DNA from: Acidobacteriaceae bacterium
GTDB taxonomy: Bacteria; Acidobacteriota; Terriglobia; Terriglobales; Acidobacteriaceae
Assembly: GCA_003132825.1 (NCBI GenBank)
Contig: PKYX01000531.1
Coordinates: 457 to 10,791, forward strand
Reading direction: 5' to 3'
DNA length: 10,335 nt
Made by a program: the position numbers and the translations under genes. Every line of letters starts with the position of its first letter. Position 1 is the stretch's first letter. Of the stretch, positions 1-5,403 are shown piece by piece. The notes under the pieces were generated by a model. The model was given only the letters and a program-made list of their open reading frames with translations. It searched no databases and was not told the DNA's origin.

Positions 1-1781
1 CCGCCGCCACAATATCCGCATCTGCGGCGAGTGCTGAATTTTCAGCAGTGGCCGGGACAAACGGTCTTTCGAGTACAGCGCTCGTTTCCAAACCCAGTCG
101 CCTTGGATGGAAAACTTGGGCAGGCGCTGGCGGCGGCTTGGCTCTTCTCGTCGTCGCGGCGCTCATCTATCTTCAATCTCGCCCTCTCCCTCAGGCCAAA
201 GTGTCGGGCTACGTCCCGGTCACTCACGACGGCAATCTAAAGGTTCTGGTCGGGACGGACGGGGCACGGCTTTACTTCAACGAGGGTGGAAGCATCGGGC
301 AAGTGTCCGGCTCCGGTGGAGAGGTGGCGCACGTCCCAGTTCCTGCCCCGACCATGTCATTGCTTGCCGTTTCCCCCGATGGTGCAACGCTGCTGGTGGC
401 GGACGAGGTGGGTCAAACAGCATTCCATGGATTGCTTTGGGAAGTCCCCGTGCTCGGCGGGTCACCTCGCAGGCTGGGCGAAGCCGCCGGACAGGCCGCC
501 GCCTGGTCTCCTGACGGCCAAATGATTGTTTACGCCGACGGAAACGACTTGTTCCTGGCAAAGAGCGATGGCTCCGAACCCCACAAGCTTGTCTCCGCGC
601 CCGATGAAACCTTTGATCCTGCCTGGTCCCCGGACGGTGCTGTGATTCGATTCAGAGTCGGGGGTGGAATGACTTTTCGGGGCTCGCTTTGGCAGGTTTC
701 GGTCAATGGGAAGGATCCGCATCCTCTTCTCCCCGCCTGGCACGCTCCTCCCGCCGAGTGTTGCGGTCGATGGACTCCAGATGGGAAATATTTTGTTTTC
801 CAGTCACAAGACAATATTTGGGGGCTGGCAGAGAAAGCGAATCTGTTCGGAAAAGCAAACAGCCAACCCTTTCAGTTGACCTCCGGGCCGATGAGTTTTT
901 TCTCGCCTCTACTCAGCAAGGACGGCAAGAAGCTGTTCGTGGTGGGGGCATTAGCGCGTGGTGAGCTGTCTCGCTACGACGTGAAGTCCGCAGCGTTCGT
1001 TCCATTCCTTTCCGGAATTTCGGCGGACAGCGTCAGCTTCTCTAAGGATGGTCAGTGGGTGGCCTATGTCAGTTTCCCCGAGGGAACATTGTGGAGAAGC
1101 AAATCAGACGGCAGCCAGCGAATTCAACTCACTTACCCGCCGCTCATTGCCGTGCTTCCTAGCTGGTCACCCGATGGCCAGCAAATCGTTTTCTATGGTT
1201 TGTTGGCGGGCGAGAAGTCAAAGGTGTATACGGTTTCGGCCGATGGCGGAACGCCTCGCGAAATGATGCCCGAGGATTCCCAGCAACAATACGACCCTAC
1301 CTGGTCGCCCGACGGAACAAAGATTGCCTTCGGCGGTCCTCCGGCTGATCCCAACGATGTCATCCGGGTCCTCGACGTTGGCTCGCATCAAATTTCGACC
1401 CTGCCCGACTCAAAGGGTTTTTTCTCATCTCGTTGGTCGCCTGACGGACGTTATCTCGTCGCCCTGTCTTTCGCATCCCGCAGCCTTATGCTTTTCGATT
1501 TTGCTACCCAAAAGTGGGAGGAAATCGCGAAAATAACAATGGGTTTCCCCAATTGGTCGAAAAGCGGAGACTATGTTTACTTCCAGCACCGGGAGGACCA
1601 GCCCTCGGTGATGCGCATACGCATCCGCGACCGAAAGATCGAGTTGGTGGCCGATCTGAAAAACTTCCGCCAAACCGGCTTTTACACTGTCTGGCTCGGT
1701 ACGGCTCCCGACGATTCACCGCTCCTGCTTCGCGACACCGGCACCCAGGAAATCTACTCTCTCGACTGGCAAGCTCCGTAA
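1..1781 (+). CDS. CadC-like membrane-anchored regulator with PD40 propeller (5'-partial)
   Basis: The reading frame is open from position 3 to a TAA at 1779-1781, so the gene starts outside the window. The GTG at 48 is only an internal codon in an Ala/Ser-rich linker. Numbering from that GTG, residues 24-42 form one transmembrane helix (GGGLALLVVAALIYL core), followed by about 530 residues of periplasmic beta-propeller. Repeated WSPDG-type PD40/TolB motifs are clear (AWSPDGQMIVY, AWSPDGAVIRF, RWTPDGKYFVF, SWSPDGQQIVF, TWSPDGTKIAF, RWSPDGRYLVA). In acidobacterial proteins with this layout and this C-terminal block (DSPLLLRDTGTQEIY then LDW), the missing N-terminus is usually a winged-helix DNA-binding domain, giving a one-component sensor that binds DNA in the cytoplasm and senses through the propeller. 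A Ser/Thr kinase N-terminus is the main alternative. No partner gene follows: the next gene converges on it. The PD40/TM assignment is strong; the DNA-binding half is inferred. Confidence 0.85.
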   Translation, partial: AATISASAASAEFSAVAGTNGLSSTALVSKPSRLGWKTWAGAGGGLALLVVAALIYLQSRPLPQAKVSGYVPVTHDGNLKVLVGTDGARLYFNEGGSIGQVSGSGGEVAHVPVPAPTMSLLAVSPDGATLLVADEVGQTAFHGLLWEVPVLGGSPRRLGEAAGQAAAWSPDGQMIVYADGNDLFLAKSDGSEPHKLVSAPDETFDPAWSPDGAVIRFRVGGGMTFRGSLWQVSVNGKDPHPLLPAWHAPPAECCGRWTPDGKYFVFQSQDNIWGLAEKANLFGKANSQPFQLTSGPMSFFSPLLSKDGKKLFVVGALARGELSRYDVKSAAFVPFLSGISADSVSFSKDGQWVAYVSFPEGTLWRSKSDGSQRIQLTYPPLIAVLPSWSPDGQQIVFYGLLAGEKSKVYTVSADGGTPREMMPEDSQQQYDPTWSPDGTKIAFGGPPADPNDVIRVLDVGSHQISTLPDSKGFFSSRWSPDGRYLVALSFASRSLMLFDFATQKWEEIAKITMGFPNWSKSGDYVYFQHREDQPSVMRIRIRDRKIELVADLKNFRQTGFYTVWLGTAPDDSPLLLRDTGTQEIYSLDWQAP

Positions 1782-1862
1782 CTTCACGCTCGCCCCTCCC
1801 ACCCTTCCACGGTAAGGAATAACTGCTGTAATCAGGCCATTTCACTCAGAACCACATCGCTC

Positions 1863-2226
1863 CTATTTGTCCAGCCCCGCTGCCCTTAGTTGCTCGATAG
1901 CGCTCCAATCGGGCGGCGATGCCGTTGCCCGACTACGCCAAGGTGCGCCAGCGGCCAACCAGAGCCTCCGTAGCTCTGCGTGCGATTTGCTGGCATCGTC
2001 GTACCCCAAACTCTGTTCCGCACGACGGACAGATTTCAATAGAAGCACATCCCGTTTTGTGTAACAGCGGTTCCGCAAGTTTTGCGTAGCCGCAGACCGG
2101 GCAGTTGTGTCCCGTGGGACAAGAAGTATAGTTGACGAAAACAGTAAAAGCTTTATCGCAGGTCCCGCCCGGCAGGAAGTCGGCGGAGATCGAGACCAGT
2201 GTCATGCTCCATAATCGATCCGTCAA
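1863..2226 (-). pseudogene. Small CPxCG zinc-ribbon protein, frameshifted
   Basis: Two overlapping minus-strand frames together make one recognisable short protein. The first gives NCPVCGYAKL, a stretch of about 20 residues, then EICPSCGTEFG: paired CPxCG knuckles for one zinc ion. The second frame continues with YDDASKSHAELRRLWLAAG and ends AAGLDK before TAG at 1863-1865. The family I recall reads CPVCGY...EICPSCGTEFGYDD...HxELRxxWxxxGxPWWS, so the two frames join exactly at FG/YDD. Removing one G from the minus-strand GGGG run (plus 2004-2007, cccc) restores it. Without that, translation runs into VRRCQQIARRATEALVGRW and loses the conserved tail. The start is uncertain: TTG at 2226, 8 nt after the upstream gene's stop, or ATG at 2205, which has GGAG only 1 nt away. 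It is the last gene of a three-gene minus-strand cluster. Function unknown. A sequencing error is possible. Confidence 0.7.
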
Positions 2227-2233
2227 ATCGGAG

Positions 2234-2500
2234 TTACGCGGATTTCAGTATGATCGCGCACAGTACAACGGCGGCGCAGAAAATGAACGCCCAGAACCCG
2301 AATCGACAAAAACCTGGCAGAACGCTGCGCGGAAAAAGAGCTTGATAAGTGTCTATGACTTCTGTCGAACCCCTGAAGCTCAGCCATTCAATCCTGTCCC
2401 TTGCCGCATCCATCCTCATCAGACGGATACGCATAGTGATGTGAAATGCCCCGCAGAGGAGAGCGATTAGCACAACAGCCGAGAACATCAGACCGAACAT
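2234..2500 (-). CDS. Small two-TM membrane protein, function unknown
   Basis: This 88-residue protein has a hydrophobic segment at residues 3-22 and a second at about 66-86. Between them is a charged loop with basic residues right after TM1 (MRIRLMRMDAARDR), which suggests the loop is cytoplasmic. The loop's TYQALFPRSVLP leading into an aromatic TM2 (FGFWAFIFCAAVVLCAIIL) resembles uncharacterised acidobacterial small membrane proteins, though I cannot name the family. The ATG at 2500 lies 6 nt after the restored stop (2507-2509) of the upstream zinc-ribbon gene, and its own TAA lies 7-8 nt before the possible TTG start of the downstream gene, so the three are probably one transcript. Unlike both neighbours it has no visible frame break. 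No strong Shine-Dalgarno precedes the ATG. Confidence 0.6.
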   Translation of the reverse strand: MFGLMFSAVVLIALLCGAFHITMRIRLMRMDAARDRIEWLSFRGSTEVIDTYQALFPRSVLPGFCRFGFWAFIFCAAVVLCAIILKSA

Positions 2501-2506
2501 GTCAGG

Positions 2507-2844
2507 TCAGTCGCCCCTTTTCCAGACGCCGAATAGAAACAGATACCACGCCGTGCCAAACAGACCTAAAACCTATGGCAACCACGCCTGCGACAAACGA
2601 ACGCTCATGGATGTAGCCCCAGATGAAATCTATCGCCGCACATCCGAGGAAGATCGCCGGGATCGCCTTTGCGGAAGCTGTTTTCGCAGGAGTGGTATCT
2701 AGTTTGGGCGAGGTGACCAAAGGGGCGGGCGGGCGAAGCGTTGCTCCACACTTCGTGCAAAAGATGAGTCCGGTGTGCGCAAGGAGCACCACACTGTGTG
2801 CAAATCACGTTTTGAGTGGCGCTGCCCATCTCATGGACACGCAT
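2507..2844 (-). pseudogene. Double zinc-ribbon plus two-TM protein, two frameshifts
   Basis: Three minus-strand frames must be joined. The first (ATG at 2844 or 2829) encodes MGSATQNVICTQCGAPC. The second continues TGLIFCTKCGATLRPPAP and a Ser/Thr/Ala/Lys linker into a hydrophobic stretch AIPAIFLGCAAIDFIWGYI. The third ends GLFGTAWYLFLFGVWKRGD and stops at 2507-2509. Dropping one base near plus 2773-2783 makes the two knuckles CTQCG-x9-CTKCG, the standard spacing of the zinc-ribbon found at the N-terminus of many membrane proteins. Dropping one T from the minus-strand TTTT (plus 2568-2571) turns a charged tail (FRSVWHGVVSVSIRRLEKGR) into a proper second TM helix. The restored protein is about 108 residues: N-terminal zinc ribbon, linker, two helices. 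It heads the three-gene cluster. Both restorations improve the domain markedly, so the gene model is credible, but whether it is a true pseudogene or read error cannot be told here. Confidence 0.7.
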
Positions 2845-2857
2845 CCTCGTATTGGCT

Positions 2858-3012
2858 AAGCGTTGGCTACCGCAACCGCAAGCGCTCCATCCTTTTCCTG
2901 ACGCTCGCTTCGCCGCCACCCATCCGAGATAAGAACCGGATGCGCTAATGAGCGCCCGTCCGGGTCTGTGCGGGGGGCACCAGGTAACTGGTGTCCCTAC
3001 CGCGATCGCCAG
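2858..3012 (+). repeat. Dispersed repeat, copy 1 (hairpin with GNRA loop)
   Basis: Two blocks recur in the same order and orientation about 0.6-0.7 kb further on. The block at 2858-2879 (core GGCTACCGCA) matches 3548-3569 at 18 of 22 positions. The block at 2976-3012 matches 3579-3615 at 32 of 37 positions. Here the blocks are 96 nt apart; in copy 2 only 9 nt. The second block contains a hairpin at 2974-2997: arms GGGGCACCAG and CTGGTGTCCC (10 bp with one G-U) closed by GTAA. It overlaps the last codons of the minus-strand gene ending at 2997. Probably a genome-dispersed acidobacterial repeat. Confidence 0.6.
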
Positions 3013-3449
3013 CAAGCCCGAACCTTTACCCTGCACCAGTCGGCGTTCTTCTTGTTCCCGAGCTGGACTCCTTGATAGCCGTCGAAGTAAATGCACAATT
3101 TCGCGGCATCATCTTCGGAGAACTTAAACCGGAACGACTGGATTCGCTTGCCGTCTGATGTCAGTACGACCAGATGATTCGTTTGCAGGTCCAAACCGTC
3201 GATCAGGACGGGCTGTTTGTGGGGCCAGCGAATCGGCTCCTGCTCATCAATACGTAGCGTGAGTGTCTTCGGGTTGTATTCACCACCTGGCGAAATTCTC
3301 GTGGGTGGTTCGGGCGAATTTGGCAGAACGCAAATGCTCCCGTGCTCGTTGTTCGACTCCGTTGGCTTCGTTTGTGCAACGCAATTGCTTGGTAGAGACA
3401 AAACGCCCGAAATGAATAGAGCAACCGCTAAGATTCTCGCCTTTCTCAT
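2997..3449 (-). CDS. Secreted hypothetical protein with conserved-type Cys-rich tail
   Basis: This 150-residue protein begins with a clear signal peptide (residues 1-26: MRKAR, hydrophobic ILAVALFISGVLSL, then an AQ cleavage region), so it is exported. The mature part has a proline-rich start with one Cys (SICVLPNSPEPPTR), a beta-rich centre (RWPHKQPVLIDGLDL, HLVVLTSDGKRIQSFRF) and an end containing KLCIYFDGYQGVQL and ADWCRVK. That centre and tail pattern resembles small secreted acidobacterial proteins of unknown function. The last residues (VRACWRSR) and the stop lie in the dispersed repeat, so the natural C-terminus may have been altered by it; relatives as I recall them stop soon after the WC motif. 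The ATG at 3449 has only a weak purine stretch upstream. It is transcribed alone, divergent from the TonB-like gene. Confidence 0.6.
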   Translation of the reverse strand: MRKARILAVALFISGVLSLPSNCVAQTKPTESNNEHGSICVLPNSPEPPTRISPGGEYNPKTLTLRIDEQEPIRWPHKQPVLIDGLDLQTNHLVVLTSDGKRIQSFRFKFSEDDAAKLCIYFDGYQGVQLGNKKNADWCRVKVRACWRSR

Positions 3450-3547
3450 ACCCGCACTCTACTCGCAAAACTTACAGAGTTGTAGATGACTGACGAAGAC
3501 AGGCAATTGCGCTCAGAATCCGATCCGGCTACGTTCTGTGGGAGCCG

Positions 3548-3615
3548 AAGCGCAGGCTACCGCACCCGGGCACCCGGTGGCACCGGGCAACTGGTGACCG
3601 TACCGCGATCACCAG
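3548..3615 (+). repeat. Dispersed repeat, copy 2 (hairpin with GNRA loop)
   Basis: This is the compact version of the repeat at 2858-3012. Its hairpin (3575-3600) has outer arms CGGT/ACCG, a GG bulge, inner arms CACCGG and CTGGTG (with one G-U) and a GCAA loop. It sits in the divergent intergenic region between the secreted hypothetical gene (-) and the TonB-like gene (+), about 120 nt upstream of the latter's start. An ORF running through it (3486-3713) merely reads the repeat and is not credited as a gene. Confidence 0.6.
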
Positions 3616-3734
3616 TTGACGTGCTACGCTTCAAAGAGCGCGTTGCTCCACAAAGGGAACAAAGCAAAGCAGGTGCGATCCCGTCGCGTAAATACCAAGT
3701 GGGAAACCTTTAATGCATCAGCGGAGAGTGCGGA

Positions 3735-4163
3735 ATGAGAGCCTTTCTTTTCCCGATCCTGCTTCTATCGGCGACGGTTTGCCTTTGCCAAGATCGCGAT
3801 AACGATCACACCCCGCCCTACGAGAAGGCCGTGCAGTGGGTTGATATTCACGTCCCGACGTTCCCACCTCTTGCCCGCCAAGCCCGTATTTTCGGAACCG
3901 TAGCCATCGAGGTGCGGTTCAAGGGCTGCGACCTCGACCCGGAAAGCCCGCACGTCGTGAGCGGGCATCAGATGCTCATCGCGGCCGCGTTGCAAAGCCT
4001 GAAGCAATCGACCCTCCGCTGCGGTGACTTCCCCAATTCGATGACAACTGTGTATTACGAGTTCGGAGACTACTATCGTCCTTCGTGCGACCCGGGGTAC
4101 ACGCGGGTGGAGGTAGCTGGCAGCCATGTGCGTGTTAGGGCGACCTCAGTTTGCGTGCAATAG
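3735..4163 (+). CDS. Secreted TonB C-terminal-like domain protein
   Basis: The 142-residue product starts with a signal peptide (MRAFLFPILLLSATVCLC, cleavage near Q19). The remaining 120 residues look like a stand-alone TonB C-terminal domain. PTFPPLARQARIFGTVAIEVRF (residues about 41-62) carries the PPLAxxAxxxGTVxxEVxF signature. It is followed by a loop, a helix (MLIAAALQSLKQSTLRCG) and a final strand (TTVYYEFG). In full TonB proteins this fold engages outer-membrane receptors. Here the N-terminal anchor and proline-rich spacer of a true energy transducer are missing, so direct proton-motive-force coupling is unlikely and a periplasmic binding role is an inference. GGAGAG at 3722-3727, seven bases before the ATG, supports the start. 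Acidobacterial genomes carry many such short copies. No ExbB/ExbD neighbours are present. Confidence 0.75.
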   Translation: MRAFLFPILLLSATVCLCQDRDNDHTPPYEKAVQWVDIHVPTFPPLARQARIFGTVAIEVRFKGCDLDPESPHVVSGHQMLIAAALQSLKQSTLRCGDFPNSMTTVYYEFGDYYRPSCDPGYTRVEVAGSHVRVRATSVCVQ

Positions 4164-4319
4164 CGTGTCAACCAGAAACCTCACGTCGACTGTCGAACTC
4201 AGGCGTCCGCGCTCATCGAAAGTTGTGAGCGCAATCGGGATGGACACCAACAATCCACAATTTCCTTGAATTTGGGGCATCACATAAAGCAGGTCAACGT
4301 AGCTCCTCAAGAGTCGCAT
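4146..4319 (-). CDS. Weak 57-residue ORF, unrecognised
   Basis: On the minus strand an ATG at 4319 opens a 57-residue frame (MRLLRSYVDLLYVMPQIQG..., ...FDERGRLSSTVDVRFLVDTLL) ending in TGA at 4146-4148. The start is 8 nt after the stop of the next upstream minus ORF, with only a weak GCGAG in front. Its 3' end overlaps the convergent TonB-like gene by 18 nt. I do not recognise it and composition is not decisive. It could be chance, a remnant of a larger gene, or a real short gene. Confidence 0.25.
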   Translation of the reverse strand: MRLLRSYVDLLYVMPQIQGNCGLLVSIPIALTTFDERGRLSSTVDVRFLVDTLLHAN

Positions 4320-4327
4320 GCTCGCTT

Positions 4328-4486
4328 TTAAGCACCTTTTGCAAGCGCACCACTGTCTTTACAGATACTGTCGTTATCAGCAGATTCATGACCAAGCCGA
4401 CTGTCATACACAGTGAGCATCTCGGCCTTCCAGTCCTGGCCAGCAGGCAGCGCAATCGCGCCAGTGCCAAACCACGTCACCAGCAT
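4328..4486 (-). CDS. Weak 52-residue ORF downstream of tRNA-Leu, unrecognised
   Basis: An in-frame minus-strand ORF ([19 protein letters not shown]..., ...[19 protein letters not shown]) ends in TAA at 4328-4330. The same frame stays open upstream into the tRNA-Leu gene, but that part ([13 protein letters not shown]) is only antiparallel reading of the tRNA and should be ignored. ATG at 4486 is a possible start with no good ribosome site. I cannot assign a family. Together with the ORF at 4146-4319 it is all that occupies the 389-nt gap between the TonB-like gene and the tRNA. Confidence 0.25.
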   Translation of the reverse strand: MLVTWFGTGAIALPAGQDWKAEMLTVYDSRLGHESADNDSICKDSGALAKGA

Positions 4487-4552
4487 AAGTGTCTTACTTG
4501 CAGCGGCCTGCTGAGCAAAAGCGCTGTAACGACTCGCAACTGATTGAAAGAT

Positions 4553-4637
4553 TGGTGCGAAAGGGGGGACTCGAACCCCCATGGGTTTCCCCGCCAGATC
4601 CTAAGTCTGGTGCGTCTGCCAATTCCGCCACTTTCGC
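4553..4637 (-). tRNA. tRNA-Leu (anticodon UAG)
   Basis: Read on the minus strand, the 85-nt gene begins GCGAAAGTGGCGG and ends CTTTCGC plus ACCA, so the 7-bp acceptor stem pairs perfectly and CCA is encoded. The D region has the class II AATTGGCAGACGCACC pattern. The anticodon stem CCAGA/TCTGG encloses loop CTTAGGA, giving anticodon TAG, which reads CUN/CUA leucine codons. A long variable arm (CGGGGAAACCC) fits tRNA-Leu, and the T-arm loop is GGTTCGAGTCC. A CATAAT box on the minus strand at 4653-4658, 15 nt upstream, is a candidate -10. No tail duplicate (att site) of its 3' end is visible in the window. Confidence 0.95.
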
Positions 4638-4723
4638 CCGGGGATTGCCAAGATTATGCCAAATGCCGCCGGTACCGACTACAGCTCAATTCTGGGGATA
4701 CATTGCCCAATCGTCAAGTTGCC

Positions 4724-4780
4724 GGCGGCCGATCCCCGGGGACTCGTCCCAAAGCCAGACGGATGGCGGCATCCCCGGGG
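4724..4780 (+). repeat. Short direct repeat containing CCCCGGGG
   Basis: GGCGGC followed by ATCCCCGGGG occurs at 4724-4741 (with CG between the two parts) and at 4765-4780 (without it). Each unit centres on the palindrome CCCCGGGG. The region lies between the divergent tRNA-Leu gene and the small-gene unit at 4874, so it may be regulatory or simply a local duplication. No gene is seen in 4638-4870. Confidence 0.4.
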
Positions 4781-4827
4781 TCAGGCCCGGATCCCAGTTT
4801 GGGAACGGCTCGCCAGGTCTGCGAACA

Positions 4828-4855
4828 TTGTGGCGTCTTACGAGGCCGGTAAATA
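4828..4855 (+). promoter_or_regulatory. Candidate sigma-70-type promoter for the small-gene unit
   Basis: TTGTGG at 4828-4833 and TAAATA at 4850-4855 are 16 nt apart, an acceptable -35/-10 pair. Transcription would start near 4862, just upstream of the GGAGG ribosome site at 4880-4884. This is by eye only. Confidence 0.3.
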
Positions 4856-4873
4856 GCCTGACAAAGTACTAAT

Positions 4874-5077
4874 CTGTCTGGAGGCAAGACCAGGTCATTT
4901 GAAGAACCAGCAGGATGGAGAGAGCTACAAGAAAAAGCGAAAAATGCCAGGGATGCTAGAAAGCTGATCAGGATCATCGACCAATTGAATGCTCTACTCA
5001 CAGAGCACGAGAAAAGAGTAGCCGCTGACGACCGCGCAGAGCAAGCGTTGGAATCATCTGAAGGAAATCGGGAGTGA
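4874..5077 (+). CDS. Short helical protein; usual start codon missing
   Basis: The frame is open from 4862 to TGA at 5075-5077 and encodes SFEEPAGWRELQEKAKNARD followed by ARKLIRIIDQLNALLTEHEKR and an acidic tail. This is a coiled-coil-like amphipathic helix typical of tiny acidobacterial proteins (WxELxxxAxxxxDxxKLxxLxxEINxLLxxxExR). No ATG, GTG or TTG lies in a sensible place. A strong GGAGG at 4880-4884 is followed at the ideal 7-nt spacing by AGG at 4892-4894, where ATG would give MSFEEPAGW. The listed start uses the only near-cognate codon, CTG at 4874, which would lie upstream of that ribosome site and is unlikely. The gene therefore looks like it lost its start by a T-to-G change, or the base is misread. 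It precedes and abuts the next small gene (TGA then ATG). Function unknown; a related gene converges at 5404-5601. Confidence 0.6.
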   Translation: MSGGKTRSFEEPAGWRELQEKAKNARDARKLIRIIDQLNALLTEHEKRVAADDRAEQALESSEGNRE

Positions 5078-5110
5078 ATGGGTGAAGACACATCATGAAA
5101 ATATGGACGG

Positions 5111-5305
5111 TTGAGCAGTTCGGCCAAGGTGTCTGCCATTGCCCGGGAGGTAACCGGGTTGTTGCAGCAACAGATGGATACTCTGATCGACATCCCCCTG
5201 GCTGATTGGTCGCCCGAGGACTGGGATCAATACCGGAAACGGCGGTCTCTCATTCGCGAACTGCGGTCGGGCCTGGAGAAACCGAGCGGACGTAAACCAA
5301 ACTAG
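5111..5305 (+). CDS. Short charged helical protein, function unknown
   Basis: From the TTG at 5111 the product is 64 residues: KVSAIAREVTGLLQQQMDTL, then DIPLADWSPEDWDQYRKRR and a Lys/Arg-rich end (LRSGLEKPSGRKPN). It is all-helical and soluble by appearance, of the tiny-protein type frequent in Acidobacteriota. The TTG has only a weak GGACGG in front. A better-placed ATG at 5078, directly after the upstream TGA and with GGGAG before it, is in the same frame but meets TGA at 5096-5098 after six codons (MGEDTS). Either translation starts at TTG (or at GTG 5129) or that TGA is a nonsense change. It is second in a two-gene unit closed by the terminator at 5341. Confidence 0.65.
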   Translation: MSSSAKVSAIAREVTGLLQQQMDTLIDIPLADWSPEDWDQYRKRRSLIRELRSGLEKPSGRKPN

Positions 5306-5340
5306 ATTGGACCCACGGTTCCGCCGTGGCGGGATTGATT

Positions 5341-5386
5341 GTCCCACTGCCCTGGCGCGAGCCGCGCCAGGACCGTGGGACTTTTT
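5341..5386 (+). terminator. Strong intrinsic terminator
   Basis: Outer arms GTCCCAC/GTGGGAC and inner arms CCTGGCGCG/CGCGCCAGG are perfectly complementary, separated by a 3x3 internal loop (TGC/ACC) and closed by AGC, then TTTTT. It ends the 4874-5305 unit. Orientation is plus only: the minus strand has no T-run after the stem. A smaller hairpin (CCACGG/CCGTGG) sits just before it at about 5313-5329. Confidence 0.9.
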
Positions 5387-5403
5387 CCCTCCCTGGTCCC
5401 CAC

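Noticed and set aside
2004..2007. Programmed ribosomal frameshifting at the GGGG run
   Set aside because: No slippery heptamer with a downstream pseudoknot or internal Shine-Dalgarno was recognised, and neighbouring small genes carry similar lesions, so decay or read error is simpler.
3486..3713. 75-codon plus ORF in the divergent intergenic region
   Set aside because: It reads through the dispersed repeat (the GGTGQLVTVPRS-type stretch) and has no ribosome site or family resemblance.
4328..4582. 84-codon minus ORF starting inside tRNA-Leu
   Set aside because: Its N-terminus (GVRVPPFAP) is the classic artefact of translating a tRNA; only the part beyond the tRNA was kept, at low confidence.
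4553..4637. tRNA-Leu as an integration site for an island at 1.8-4.5 kb
   Set aside because: No integrase gene and no repeat of the tRNA 3' end was found in the window, so island status is not supported.
4714..5193. 159-codon minus ORF
   Set aside because: It is antisense to the two small plus-strand genes, which have better start, terminator and family evidence.
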